Shown one piece after another: positions 8,115 through 16,624 of a DNA stretch of 64,000 nt. The notes below the pieces were generated by a model. The model worked only from the letters and a program-made list of their open reading frames with translations, was not told the origin of the DNA and made no database searches. Made by a program: the position numbers and the translations under genes. Origin of the DNA: Janthinobacterium fluminis (GTDB lineage: Bacteria > Pseudomonadota > Gammaproteobacteria > Burkholderiales > Burkholderiaceae_D); NCBI RefSeq assembly GCF_028595325.1, contig NZ_JAQQXR010000013.1, forward strand, positions 32,649 to 96,648, read 5' to 3'. Position 1 is the stretch's first letter. Each line of letters opens with the position of its first letter.

Positions 8115-9656
8115 TCAGGCCGGCAGCAGGCCGCCGTCCGGCTCCGCCAGCGACTCGGGCAAATAGGTCTTCAGCCGGTACAGGCGCTGGCGGTAATTGC
8201 CCTCCGGCCCGGCCAGGCCGCAATCGAGCCGCTCAAACACCCGCCCGATGCGTTCCAGCGCCTGGCGCTGCTGCGCCGTGCGCACCAGCACCAGGCGGCG
8301 CTTGCTGCGGCCATAGCTGGCGCGGATGTCGATGACCAGGCAATGCCCCTGGTCGGCGGCGTTGACGTCGACCAGCAGCGCCTCCGCCCGCGACAGGCCG
8401 AACAGGCCGGCCAGCTCCAGGCGGGCGGCCAGCAGCGGCTGGCTGGCCGCCAGTTCCAAGGCCGTCAACGGCCCCAGCGCCGCGCTCCACGGCGCCGCCA
8501 CGGCGCTGGGCGCGATCTTGCCCAGCGCCGCCTCCGCCTCCGCGCTGCCCTGGGCCGCCGCCTTCATCAGCCAGTAAGCCGCGCGCACATCGTTGTTTGC
8601 GCCGTCGCGCCGGGTGCGCCAGGCGTGGATGCCGCATTCGAGTTGCGCCGCGCCATGCCCCATGTCGGCCGCGCGCTCCAGGTAGGACTGGGCTTCGCTG
8701 ACGCTGCGCTGGGAAAATTCCGGTTTGATATAGATACGCGACAGGGCGAACCAGGCGTCGGCCAAACCCTGCTCGCCGGCCTGGGTCAGCCAGCGGATGG
8801 CGCGCTTGAAATTGACGGCGCCGGCGCTGGATTCGACCCGGCTGCCCTGCGCATCCATGCGCGCGAACCACAGGCCCAGCGACAACTGGGCCGCGCGGTC
8901 GCCGCCCTCGGCCGCCAGCTCGCAAAAGCGCTGGCGCTGCGCCGCATCGACGACGATGCCGCCTGCGCCGCGCTGTAGCAATTCCGCGCAGCGCGACAGC
9001 AACAACACTTCCTGCGGCGACAGCGGCGCCGCGCCCGGTTTCCTGGCGCCGTCGGCGCCCTCGCCCGCCTCCTGCAGCAGCAACTGCGCCACCGGCAGGG
9101 CCCGCGCCAGGAATTGCCCGGCGTCGCCATCCTCCCAAGCCTGGCCCAGCACGGCGTACAGCGCTTCGCTGACGCCGTTGTCGGCCGCCTTGGCCAGCCA
9201 GGCCTGGCCCTCGCGCAGCTGTGCCGGCGCCGCCGCGCCCGCGCCGCTATGCTGCGCCAGCAACCACTGGGCGTCGGCCAGGCCGGCTTGCGCGGCCGCT
9301 TTCAAGCCCCGCAGGGCCTGGGCGCGCAGGGCGCCGCCGGCGTCGTCGCGGCCCAGCGTCAGTTGCGCCAGCACCAGGCCGGCCGCCACGACGCCGGCGT
9401 CGCTGGCGCGCGCATAGCTGGCCACGACCTCGGCGCCGCCCTGTTGCGCAATATCGTAAGGAATATGGGCGCCGATCAGCAGGCAGGCTTCATCGCAGCC
9501 GGCCCGCGCCGCGCGCTGCAACCAGTGCAGCGCCGTCGGCGCGCTTTTCGGCAAACCGGCGCTGCCGAACAGGTAAAGCTTGCCGAGCGCGAGCTGGGAC
9601 TGCCGATCGCCGGTACGCGCCCCTTTGATAATCCCTAATTCTTCACGATTTGCCAT
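8115..9656 (-). CDS. Sel1-repeat (TPR-like) protein of unknown role
   Basis: A 513-residue protein built largely of Sel1-like helical repeats. Units of about 36 residues with A..G...A...LG motifs recur, for example AALHWLQRAARAGCDEACLLIGA-type stretches near 40-65, AIRWLTQAGEQGLADAWFALSRIY, and AQSYLERAADMGHGAAQLECGIHAW. The C-terminal 120 residues are not repeat-like and may form a separate domain containing LVIDIRASYGRSKRRLVLVRT. There is no signal peptide, so it is probably cytoplasmic and acts as a scaffold. ATG at 9656 opens onto an AT-rich upstream region likely to hold its promoter. It stands alone between dapF and the porins. The specific function is unknown. Confidence 0.75.
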   Translation of the reverse strand: MANREELGIIKGARTGDRQSQLALGKLYLFGSAGLPKSAPTALHWLQRAARAGCDEACLLIGAHIPYDIAQQGGAEVVASYARASDAGVVAAGLVLAQLTLGRDDAGGALRAQALRGLKAAAQAGLADAQWLLAQHSGAGAAAPAQLREGQAWLAKAADNGVSEALYAVLGQAWEDGDAGQFLARALPVAQLLLQEAGEGADGARKPGAAPLSPQEVLLLSRCAELLQRGAGGIVVDAAQRQRFCELAAEGGDRAAQLSLGLWFARMDAQGSRVESSAGAVNFKRAIRWLTQAGEQGLADAWFALSRIYIKPEFSQRSVSEAQSYLERAADMGHGAAQLECGIHAWRTRRDGANNDVRAAYWLMKAAAQGSAEAEAALGKIAPSAVAAPWSAALGPLTALELAASQPLLAARLELAGLFGLSRAEALLVDVNAADQGHCLVIDIRASYGRSKRRLVLVRTAQQRQALERIGRVFERLDCGLAGPEGNYRQRLYRLKTYLPESLAEPDGGLLPA

Positions 9657-10132
9657 CGATCCACTTATTGATGTTAAAAAATTTGTGAATATATTTACAT
9701 ATAGTTAATAGGTTTTTGCTTACAGTCACTATATTGGGGCGACATGCTGTTTTTCAATCCTTGCCGCAGAATAAATGTGCAATGCAGCAAATACAACGGC
9801 TTCCAGTGTAGTCGTTGGCGGCGGCGAAACACCTTGCGCTAGCTCAAGTTCCTCAATACGGGACAAAATACGACAAGCCATCGGGGCGCCATATCCGATG
9901 CCGGCAAAACATATTAAGCACAGAATTGCACGACATTCCAAATTGCACCGTCACAAAAATACAACAGCCAGCGATGCTTCTTTAACTTTCGACCAATATT
10001 GCTCCAGTCAATCGACCAATCTGGCGGCCTTGGCGCCGCGAGCATTTAAGGTTCAGCTCATCCAAGTGTTGAATACCGCGCACTTCATTGCTCCACGGAT
10101 CTTTGAACGCTTTCACTTTATAGGGAATAAAA
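9657..10132. other. 476-bp low-GC divergent intergenic region
   Basis: The region lies between the start of the Sel1 gene and the start of the first porin. It is clearly richer in A and T than its surroundings, especially 9660-9730, and presumably contains both divergent promoters. No hexamer pair was convincing enough to name. A possible small minus-strand gene (9729-9941) is listed separately. Confidence 0.4.
9729..9941 (-). CDS. Possible small hypothetical protein
   Basis: A 70-residue frame from ATG 9941 to TAG. The N-terminal half has a mildly hydrophobic stretch and three cysteines. The rest (RILSRIEELELAQGVS) could be helical. Codon use is not the high-GC3 pattern of neighbours, and there is no clear ribosome-binding site. 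It lies in an otherwise empty AT-rich spacer upstream of the porin on the opposite strand. No family was recognised. It may be a chance open frame. Confidence 0.2.
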   Translation of the reverse strand: MECRAILCLICFAGIGYGAPMACRILSRIEELELAQGVSPPPTTTLEAVVFAALHIYSAARIEKQHVAPI

Positions 10133-11146
10133 ATGAAAAAATCTTTAGTGGCTCTGGCCCTTTTCGGCGCTTTCGCCGGTGCTGCACACGCACAATCGTC
10201 CGTCGCCATCTACGGCACGATCGACGCCGGCCTGGGTAAAGCCACCGGCAAAACCACCGCCGTCACCAAGCGCGACAACAACAAGCTGGGTTTCAAGGGC
10301 GTGGAAGATCTGGGCAACGGCTTGAAAGCCCTGTTCCAACTGGAAATCCGCTATGAGTCCGACACCGGCCAACTCGAAAACGGCTCGAACGGCTCGCAGC
10401 GTCCGCTGTTCCAAGGTCAAAGCCGCGTCGGCCTGCAAGGCGACTTCGGTACCGTCCGTCTGGGTCGTGGCCTGACCGCCTTCCAGGAATCGAGCACCGC
10501 CTTCGAACCATGGTCCGGCATGCCAACCCAAGTGGGCTTCCAGTCCGACCTGCACACCGGCGGCTACAACAGCGATCCACAGGGCGGCACTGTCAGCTCG
10601 AAAAACCGCTTCTCGAACGCGATTTTCTATAACACCCCAGTGATGTCGGGCTTCCAGGTGAATGCCACGGTCGCAACCAAAGAGGCCACCGCAGTCCCCG
10701 TTACAGAAAATCCAAGCGTCGTCGGCGACGCGAAGGTCAGCCCTTACTCGCTGTCGGCCACCTACACCAACGGCCCGTTCGCCGGTATGGCCGCTTACGA
10801 GCGTAACGCCGCCGAAACCAAAGTGTGGTCGGTCGCCGCATCGGTCAACCCTATCCAGGACTTGAAACTGATGGCTTCGTACACGAAGCAAGACCAGAGC
10901 AAATCCGTGGCCGTCAATCCAAACACCAAATCGTGGGTGATCGGTGCTAACTACACCGTCGGCGCCGGCCTGATCCGCGCCGGTTACGGCCAAAAAACCC
11001 CGGACGGCGTGACCAAAACCAAGCAAGCATCGCTGGGTTACGAGTACAACCTGTCGAAACGCACCTATGTCTACGCTGACGTGTCGCAAAAGAAGATCGC
11101 CACCTCGGTTAACTACTATGGCGTCGGTCTGCACCACAACTTCTAA
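10133..11146 (+). CDS. Gram-negative general porin (first of two)
   Basis: A 337-residue outer-membrane trimeric porin of the betaproteobacterial OmpC-like family. The signal peptide MKKSLVALALFGAFAGAAHA is cleaved before QSSVAIYGTIDAG, the classic first strand. GNGLKALFQLE and a loop-3-like FEPWSG region follow, as does YEYNLSKRTYVYADVS. The chain ends in HHNF, with the C-terminal Phe recognised by BamA. It forms a diffusion channel for small solutes. AGGGAA precedes the ATG. A strong terminator follows. Codon choice includes more CCA/GGT than neighbours, as expected for an abundantly expressed protein. Confidence 0.95.
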   Translation: MKKSLVALALFGAFAGAAHAQSSVAIYGTIDAGLGKATGKTTAVTKRDNNKLGFKGVEDLGNGLKALFQLEIRYESDTGQLENGSNGSQRPLFQGQSRVGLQGDFGTVRLGRGLTAFQESSTAFEPWSGMPTQVGFQSDLHTGGYNSDPQGGTVSSKNRFSNAIFYNTPVMSGFQVNATVATKEATAVPVTENPSVVGDAKVSPYSLSATYTNGPFAGMAAYERNAAETKVWSVAASVNPIQDLKLMASYTKQDQSKSVAVNPNTKSWVIGANYTVGAGLIRAGYGQKTPDGVTKTKQASLGYEYNLSKRTYVYADVSQKKIATSVNYYGVGLHHNF

Positions 11147-11197
11147 TCGGCCTGCGCCAGCCACGCCTGTGGCTGGCCGCGCCGAAGCGTAGTTGAC

Positions 11198-11229
11198 AAC
11201 GGCCGTGGGCAACCACGGCCGTTTTTTTT
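11198..11229 (+). terminator. Rho-independent terminator after first porin
   Basis: An 11-bp stem AACGGCCGTGG / CCACGGCCGTT with a GCAA tetraloop is followed by eight T residues. It is one of the strongest terminators in the window. Confidence 0.95.
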
Positions 11230-11415
11230 CGTCCGCGCCAGGCGGACAGGCGCATGTTTCCTGGCTTCCATTCATTTGTGTTGTTTTTGCAACCTTGATG
11301 CCGCGTACTCGATGGCGTTCTGTACAAGCCACGGGAAGAATGTCATATTGGGGTGCGCCGGATTAGTACGGACGTTCGTTTTCATAAAAAAGACAAACCT
11401 TTTGGAGACAGCACG

Positions 11416-12678
11416 ATGAACAAAACCATTCTCGCAGGCCTCATTGCCGCAGGCTTCGCCGCGCCGGTCCTGGCGCAGTCGAACGTGACGATCTATGGCA
11501 TCGCCGACGCCGGCGTGATGTACGTCAACAACGGCGGCAAGGACAGCCGCGTCAAGCTCGTCAGCGGCATCGCCGACGGCTCGCGCATCGGTTTCAAGGG
11601 CACCGAAGACCTGGGCGGCGGCTACAAGGCCATCTTCAACCTGGAAGCCCGCGTCGAACTGGACACGGGCGGGCAAAAAACCGGCAACATCAGCTCGAAC
11701 CAGGGTTACGCGCTCACGCGCGGCCTGGAAAAGCTGCCGGCGCCGCTGCTGGCCGGCGTGCGCGGCGCGCTGCAGCCGGCCGTCAACGTCAACATCAGCG
11801 GCGCCCTGTTCGACCGCACCTCGATGGTCGGCCTGGTCACGCCGGTGGGCGCGGTGCTGATGGGACGCATGTACACGCCCGGCTATGAAGTGTTCAACAA
11901 CGCCGACGTGTTCGAGTCCGGCACGGCGGCCGGCTGGGGCGGCATCGTCGGCGGCGCCGGCGGCCTGCTGACGGCCGGCATCGCGATCCGCTCCGACAAG
12001 GCCATCCAGTACCGCATGGAGACGCCGCAGGGCATCGGCGTGTCGCTGATGTACGGCTTCGACAAATCCGGCTACGTCGGCATGGACAAGCGCTCCTGGG
12101 GCGCCAACGTGCGCTACAAGGCCAACGGCTGGGACCTGGGCCTGGCGCACAACTTCGGCACCGACCAGGTCGGCAACCGCGGCCTCGTGACGACCACGCT
12201 GGGCGGCTCCTTCGCCACCGGCGACGCCAAGTTCTTCGTCGGCTACCACAAGCAAAAGAATGAAAACTCGGTCATCATCCGCTTCGCCAACGAGACGCTG
12301 GCCCCCGTGTTCGCCCCGCTGGGCGCCCAGGGCGTGGCGCTGGCCGGCCTGGTCAACCGGGCCCTGGTGAACAATTTCTACCTCGACGCCGCCAGCTACC
12401 AGATCGGCATGCATTACCGCATCGGCGCCGGCCGCATCATGGCCTCCATCGTGCGCCAGGACGACAAGACCTCGCTCAACAGCGACGCCACCCAGTACGG
12501 CATCGGCTACGACTACAACCTGTCCAAGCGCACCGACATCTACACGGTGCTGGCCTACATCAAAAACACCAACCAGGGCCAGTACGCGCTGGGCGCGGCC
12601 AGCGCCTCGGGCGGCTTCACCTCGGCCCCGGGCGAGTCCAGCCGCGGCGTGCAATTCGGCATACGCCACCGCTTCTAA
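11416..12678 (+). CDS. Gram-negative general porin (second)
   Basis: A 420-residue outer-membrane porin of the same family as the upstream gene. The start is placed at ATG 11416, giving the signal peptide MNKTILAGLIAAGFAAPVLA and mature QSNVTIYGIADAG; GGAGA lies 10-14 bases upstream. The frame is open back to 11353 but that extension is charged and not signal-like. Family motifs are SRIGFKGTEDLGGGYKAIF and YDYNLSKRTDIYTVL, with the C-terminal RHRF ending in Phe. It is about 80 residues longer than its neighbour, mostly in extracellular-loop regions. It has its own terminator, so it is expressed separately. Confidence 0.93.
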   Translation: MNKTILAGLIAAGFAAPVLAQSNVTIYGIADAGVMYVNNGGKDSRVKLVSGIADGSRIGFKGTEDLGGGYKAIFNLEARVELDTGGQKTGNISSNQGYALTRGLEKLPAPLLAGVRGALQPAVNVNISGALFDRTSMVGLVTPVGAVLMGRMYTPGYEVFNNADVFESGTAAGWGGIVGGAGGLLTAGIAIRSDKAIQYRMETPQGIGVSLMYGFDKSGYVGMDKRSWGANVRYKANGWDLGLAHNFGTDQVGNRGLVTTTLGGSFATGDAKFFVGYHKQKNENSVIIRFANETLAPVFAPLGAQGVALAGLVNRALVNNFYLDAASYQIGMHYRIGAGRIMASIVRQDDKTSLNSDATQYGIGYDYNLSKRTDIYTVLAYIKNTNQGQYALGAASASGGFTSAPGESSRGVQFGIRHRF

Positions 12679-12698
12679 GCGCCGCCGGCGCCCCGCCA

Positions 12699-12720
12699 GA
12701 CGCCTTCGGGCGTCTTTTTT
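12699..12720 (+). terminator. Rho-independent terminator after second porin
   Basis: GACGCC-TTCG-GGCGTC with a UUCG tetraloop is followed by six T residues, about 20 bp past the stop codon. Confidence 0.9.
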
Positions 12721-12824
12721 CTGCCCGCCGCGCGGCGCGGCGCGGGGCCGTCGGTTAAAATTGGGTTTCCGCTGCGAAGCACCGCTGTCGCGCAGCAAGC
12801 TCACCTTACCAACAGAAACGATCA

Positions 12825-13490
12825 ATGACCGCCACACTGGATTCCACAACTGTCGCCCAATACCTGACGGACCACCCGCAATTTTTCCAGGAACACGTGG
12901 GCTTGCTGGGCGAGGTTAAACTGACCAGCCCGCTGACCGGGCGCACCGTCTCGCTGCAGGAGCGGCAGATGGAAGTGATGCGCGACAAGTACAAGGCGCT
13001 GGAATTGCGCCTGTCCGAGCTGTCCCGCCTGGCCGAGGAGAACGCCGGCATCGCCGCCAAGTTCCACGGCTGGACCCAGGACCTGTTGCGCGCCCGCGAG
13101 GCCGCCGGGCAGCCGCGCGCCGTCGTCGACGGCATGCTCGGCCATTTCGCCGTGCCCTACGCCACGCTGCGCCTGTGGGACCTGGCGCCGCAGCACGCCG
13201 ACGCCTGGTTCACGGCCGGCGTCTCCGACGACGCCCGCCTGTTCGCCAGCAGCCTGCAGGCGCCCTACTGCGGCGCCAACAAGGATTTCGAGGCGGTGCG
13301 CTGGCTCGACGCCGCCGCCCCGGTGGCCTCGACGGCCATGCTGGCGCTGCGCGCCCCCGGCGGCGCCGCCTTCGGCCTGCTGGTCCTCGGCGCGCCCGAC
13401 GCCGCGCGCTTCAAGGACAGCATGGCCACCGATTTCCTCGTCAACATCGCCGCCACCGCCAGCACCGCGCTGGCCCTGCTGCGCGCCTGA
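12825..13490 (+). CDS. DUF484 family protein
   Basis: A 221-residue cytoplasmic protein. It opens with the typical DUF484 sequence VAQYLTDHPQFFQEH, then a short coiled-coil (SLQERQMEVMRDKYKALELRL, about residues 45-75) and a GAF-like domain (about 95-220) with LRLWDL and GLLVLGAPDA. The family is conserved next to xerC in proteobacteria; its molecular role is not established. The stop is 5 bp before the xerC ATG, so the two form an operon. The usual partner dapF is not adjacent here. Confidence 0.88.
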   Translation: MTATLDSTTVAQYLTDHPQFFQEHVGLLGEVKLTSPLTGRTVSLQERQMEVMRDKYKALELRLSELSRLAEENAGIAAKFHGWTQDLLRAREAAGQPRAVVDGMLGHFAVPYATLRLWDLAPQHADAWFTAGVSDDARLFASSLQAPYCGANKDFEAVRWLDAAAPVASTAMLALRAPGGAAFGLLVLGAPDAARFKDSMATDFLVNIAATASTALALLRA

Positions 13491-13495
13491 CGCCG

Positions 13496-14446
13496 ATGGC
13501 CGGCGCGCGCGCCAACGGCGACTGGCTGGACGCCTACCTGGAACAACTGGCCAGCCAGCGCAAGCTGTCGCCGCACACGGTGGCCGCCTACCGGCGCGAT
13601 TTGCGCGAGCTGGACCGGCTGCTGGGCGGCCTGGCCTGGGACGCCGTCGGCGACACCATGCTGCGCCGCTGCGCCGCCCAGTTGCACGGCGGCGGCCTGC
13701 AGCCCCGCTCGATCGCCCGCAAACTGTCGAGCTGGCGCGGCTTTTTCGACTGGCTGGGCCGGCACGCGGCGCTGCCCGCCAACCCGGCCGCCGGCGTGCG
13801 CGCGCCCAAGCGCGCCAAGAGCCTGCCCAAGGCCCTCTCCGTCGACGACGCCGTGCGCCTGGCGGCGACGCCGGCGCGGCCCCTCGGCGGCGCCGCCGAG
13901 CCGGCCGCGCTGTGCAACCGCGCCATGTTCGAGCTGCTGTATTCGAGCGGCCTGCGGGTGGCCGAGTTGAGCGGCCTGGACACGCACTACCGCGGCGCCG
14001 GCGCCCACGGCCCGGCGTCGCTGGGCTGGATCGACGCCGCCGCCGGCGAAGTGCTGGTCACCGGCAAGGGCGGCAAGATGCGCAAGGTGCCCGTCGGCGC
14101 GGCCGCCCTGGCGGCCCTAGCGGCCTGGCTGGCCGTGCGCCCCGCGCCGGCCGACGGCAGCGCCGCCCTGTTCCTGAGCACGCGCGCCAGCCGCATCTCG
14201 CCCCGCGTGCTGCAACTGCGCCTCAAGGCCCACAGCCAGGCGCTCGACATCCCCGCCAACGTCCACCCGCACATGCTGCGCCACTCCTTCGCCTCGCACC
14301 TGCTGCAATCGTCGGGCGACTTGCGCGCCGTCCAGGAAATGCTGGGCCACGCCAGCATCACCTCGACCCAGGTCTACACGGCCCTCGATTTCCAGCACCT
14401 GGCCCTCGTCTACGACCGGGCCCATCCGCGCGCCAAGCTCAAATAG
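13496..14446 (+). CDS. xerC: Site-specific tyrosine recombinase XerC
   Basis: A 316-residue cytoplasmic recombinase that, with XerD, resolves chromosome dimers at dif. The N-terminal SAM-like core-binding domain covers about residues 8-95. The catalytic domain shows all active-site residues: Arg154 (SSGLRVAEL), Lys194 region (KGGKMRKVP), His259-x-x-Arg262 (HMLRHSF), His285 (LGHASI) and nucleophile Tyr294 (TQVYTALD). The frame continues far upstream inside the DUF484 gene, but the ATG at 13496, 5 bp after the DUF484 stop, gives the usual family length. The set is complete and likely active. Confidence 0.93.
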   Translation: MAGARANGDWLDAYLEQLASQRKLSPHTVAAYRRDLRELDRLLGGLAWDAVGDTMLRRCAAQLHGGGLQPRSIARKLSSWRGFFDWLGRHAALPANPAAGVRAPKRAKSLPKALSVDDAVRLAATPARPLGGAAEPAALCNRAMFELLYSSGLRVAELSGLDTHYRGAGAHGPASLGWIDAAAGEVLVTGKGGKMRKVPVGAAALAALAAWLAVRPAPADGSAALFLSTRASRISPRVLQLRLKAHSQALDIPANVHPHMLRHSFASHLLQSSGDLRAVQEMLGHASITSTQVYTALDFQHLALVYDRAHPRAKLK

Positions 14447-14588
14447 GCGGCCGCCGCCGCCGTGATCCAGGTCAAGCGCCTGGGCCGTATTTGCAAGCGG
14501 GCGCGGAATTCCGGCATAATCGTCGGCCAGCCGCGCCGAAAAGCGGCGCGCGACCCAGTCACCTTCACAGCAACGGCGGACACGATCC

Positions 14589-15641
14589 ATGGCACTCATT
14601 CCCACCACCATCCTGACGGGCTTCCTCGGCGCCGGCAAGACCACGCTGCTCAAGCGCATCCTGCAGGAACAGCACGGCCTGCGCATCGCCGTCATCGAAA
14701 ACGAATTCGGCCAGGAAAACATCGACAACGAGATTCTCGTGCAGGACAGCAACGAGCAAATCATTGAAATGAATAACGGCTGCATCTGCTGCACCGTGCG
14801 CGGCGACCTCATCGTCGCGCTCGGCACACTGGCGCGCCAGCGCGACGCCGGCCAGTTGCAGTTCGACCGCGTCGTCATCGAAACGACGGGCCTGGCCAAT
14901 CCGGGGCCGGTGGCGCAAACCTTCTTCGTCGACGAGGAAGTGGCCAGCCACTACCTGCTCGACGCCGTCGTCACCGTCGTCGACGCCCGCCACGCCATGG
15001 CCCAGCTCGACGAGCACGAGGAGGCCCAGCGCCAGGTGGGGTTCGCCGACAAGCTGTTGCTGTCGAAAACCGACCTGGTCGACGCCGCCGCGCTGGCCCT
15101 GCTGACGCCGCGCCTGAAGCGCATCAACCCGCGCGCGCCCATCGCCCACATGGACTTCGGCCGCACGCCGCTGGCCGAGGTGCTCGACATCCGCGGCTTC
15201 AATCTGAACGACAAGCTGGAGCTGGACCCGGATTTCCTCGCCGCCGAGACGGCCCACGAACACGAACACGAGCACGAGCACGGCGCGGCCTGCGCGGCCG
15301 ACTGCGCCGCGCCCGGCCACCACCACCACCACGCCGGCCATAGCGACGACATCGCCGCCTTCGTCTTCCACAGCGCGCGGCCGTTCGACAGCGCCAAGCT
15401 CGACGAATTCCTCGGCGGCCTGGTGCAGGTATACGGCCCTCGCATGCTGCGCTATAAAGGCGTATTGTTGATGCAGGGGGCGGACCGCAAGGTCGTGTTC
15501 CAGGGCGTGCACCAAATCATGGGCAGCGATCTCGGCGCGAAATGGGGCGAAGACGAGGTCCGTGGCAGCAAAATGGTATTTATTGGTAAAAATCTACCAA
15601 AAGACATCTTTATTCGCGGACTCGAACAATGTTTGGTATAA
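14589..15641 (+). CDS. CobW/COG0523 GTPase, putative zinc metallochaperone
   Basis: A 350-residue G3E-family GTPase. The Walker A loop GFLGAGKTTLL is at residues 11-21, the metal-binding CXCC motif (CICC) at 65-68, the ETTGLANP switch near 100, and SKTDLVD is the guanine-specificity motif. Between the GTPase and CobW C-terminal domains is a His-rich metal-binding loop with HE repeats and a run of five His (positions 15255-15345 in DNA). Members of this family deliver zinc or other metals. dksA lies 300 bp downstream. No AT-rich Zur-type operator was seen upstream. Metal identity is inferred. Confidence 0.88.
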   Translation: MALIPTTILTGFLGAGKTTLLKRILQEQHGLRIAVIENEFGQENIDNEILVQDSNEQIIEMNNGCICCTVRGDLIVALGTLARQRDAGQLQFDRVVIETTGLANPGPVAQTFFVDEEVASHYLLDAVVTVVDARHAMAQLDEHEEAQRQVGFADKLLLSKTDLVDAAALALLTPRLKRINPRAPIAHMDFGRTPLAEVLDIRGFNLNDKLELDPDFLAAETAHEHEHEHEHGAACAADCAAPGHHHHHAGHSDDIAAFVFHSARPFDSAKLDEFLGGLVQVYGPRMLRYKGVLLMQGADRKVVFQGVHQIMGSDLGAKWGEDEVRGSKMVFIGKNLPKDIFIRGLEQCLV

Positions 15642-15948
15642 ACTAGCCGGGTTTTGCGCACTCGCCTCTGCCATGGCCGTCAAATCGGGATGGCAATAAG
15701 AAGCAAAGCGTGACAAAATCGCCAGACACGACGGCGCAGTCCGAATGTCGTGATCCCGTCATGAAAGACGGGCAAGATGCTGGGGCAATCGGCGGCGGCA
15801 CAGCAGCGCTGCGCCGAGAACGTAGTTTCCACAAAAGCAATATCCGGAAAGCTGAATAGTAAAAGCGGATACCGGTGCAGCTGGCCGCGCAATCGCCTGG
15901 TCAACTGATCAATTTGAAAACTCTGTCGTATCGAAGGTAAGCGAAGTG
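15642..15948. other. 307-bp intergenic leader of dksA
   Basis: There is no gene-length open frame with good codon use and no terminator after the CobW gene. The second half is moderately AT-rich and likely contains the dksA promoter and untranslated leader. No specific operator was recognised. Confidence 0.4.
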
Positions 15949-16401
15949 ATGACCAAAACAAATAAATCAACCCCCGCCGCCAACACAGAAGTCGCCATCC
16001 TCTCCGAAGAAGCCATTCGGCAAATGAGCGAGAGTGACTATATGAACCCGGCGCAACTGGCATTTTTCAAGGCGCGCTTGCAGCAACTTGAAAAAGACTT
16101 GCTGAAAAACGCAGGCGAAACCACCGAGCACCTGCGCGAAACCGTGCTCGTGCCCGATCCGGCCGACCGCGCCACCATCGAGGAAGAGCACGCGCTGGAA
16201 TTGCGCACCCGCGACCGCGAACGCAAGCTGCTGAAGAAGGTGCAGCAGTCGATCGCCAGCATCGACGCCGGCGATTACGGCTGGTGCGAAGAGACGGGCG
16301 AGCCGATCGGCATCCCGCGCCTGATCGCCCGGCCGACGGCGACGCTGTCGCTGGAAGCCCAGCAGCGCCGCGAACTGAAACAGAAACTGTACGGCGACTG
16401 A
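15949..16401 (+). CDS. dksA: RNA polymerase-binding factor DksA, zinc-ligand-poor form
   Basis: A 150-residue transcription factor that binds the RNA polymerase secondary channel and works with ppGpp. The long coiled-coil spans about residues 33-110, with tip residues Asp70, Asp73 and Ala75 in DPADRA. At the place of the CXXC-X17-CXXC zinc finger only Cys113 remains: the other three positions are Thr116, Ser134 and Ala137 with spacing preserved, so the fold can be kept without zinc. A GTG lies directly before the ATG. ATG 15949 was chosen, with GAAGGT upstream. A terminator follows. Its neighbour is a metal-chaperone GTPase. Confidence 0.93.
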   Translation: MTKTNKSTPAANTEVAILSEEAIRQMSESDYMNPAQLAFFKARLQQLEKDLLKNAGETTEHLRETVLVPDPADRATIEEEHALELRTRDRERKLLKKVQQSIASIDAGDYGWCEETGEPIGIPRLIARPTATLSLEAQQRRELKQKLYGD

Positions 16402-16442
16402 GACGCCGTCGCGCGCCGGCCCGCCGGCGCCCCGCCGCAAGC

Positions 16443-16476
16443 AGGCACGCGACCCAAGGGCGCGTGCTTTTTTTTT
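16443..16476 (+). terminator. Rho-independent terminator after dksA
   Basis: GCACGCG / CGCGTGC forms a 7-bp stem around a 9-base loop, followed by nine T residues, about 40 bp past the dksA stop. Confidence 0.9.
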
Positions 16477-16624
16477 GCGCGGAATCGGGGGAAATGTAAG
16501 GGGCGGCGCAAAAGCTTGCCCATCAGCTACACTAGTCGGGCATGCGACGGCCGCGGCCCTGCCGCCGCCGTCGATGCGCAAGCTCGGGCACCTTCATTGA
16601 ACCGCATTCGGGACGGGACAAGAC

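Noticed and set aside
13175..13495. Longer start for xerC inside the DUF484 gene
   Set aside because: The extension is the out-of-frame translation of DUF484 and is Arg/Gly-rich; the ATG at 13496 gives the normal XerC length and all motifs.
14500..14588. Zur operator before the COG0523 gene
   Set aside because: No AT-rich palindrome of the Zur type is present; the region is GC-rich.
15255..15345. CAC/GAG repeats as a possible microsatellite or CRISPR-like array
   Set aside because: They encode the His/Glu-rich metal-binding loop of the CobW-type protein in frame and lack spacer-repeat structure.
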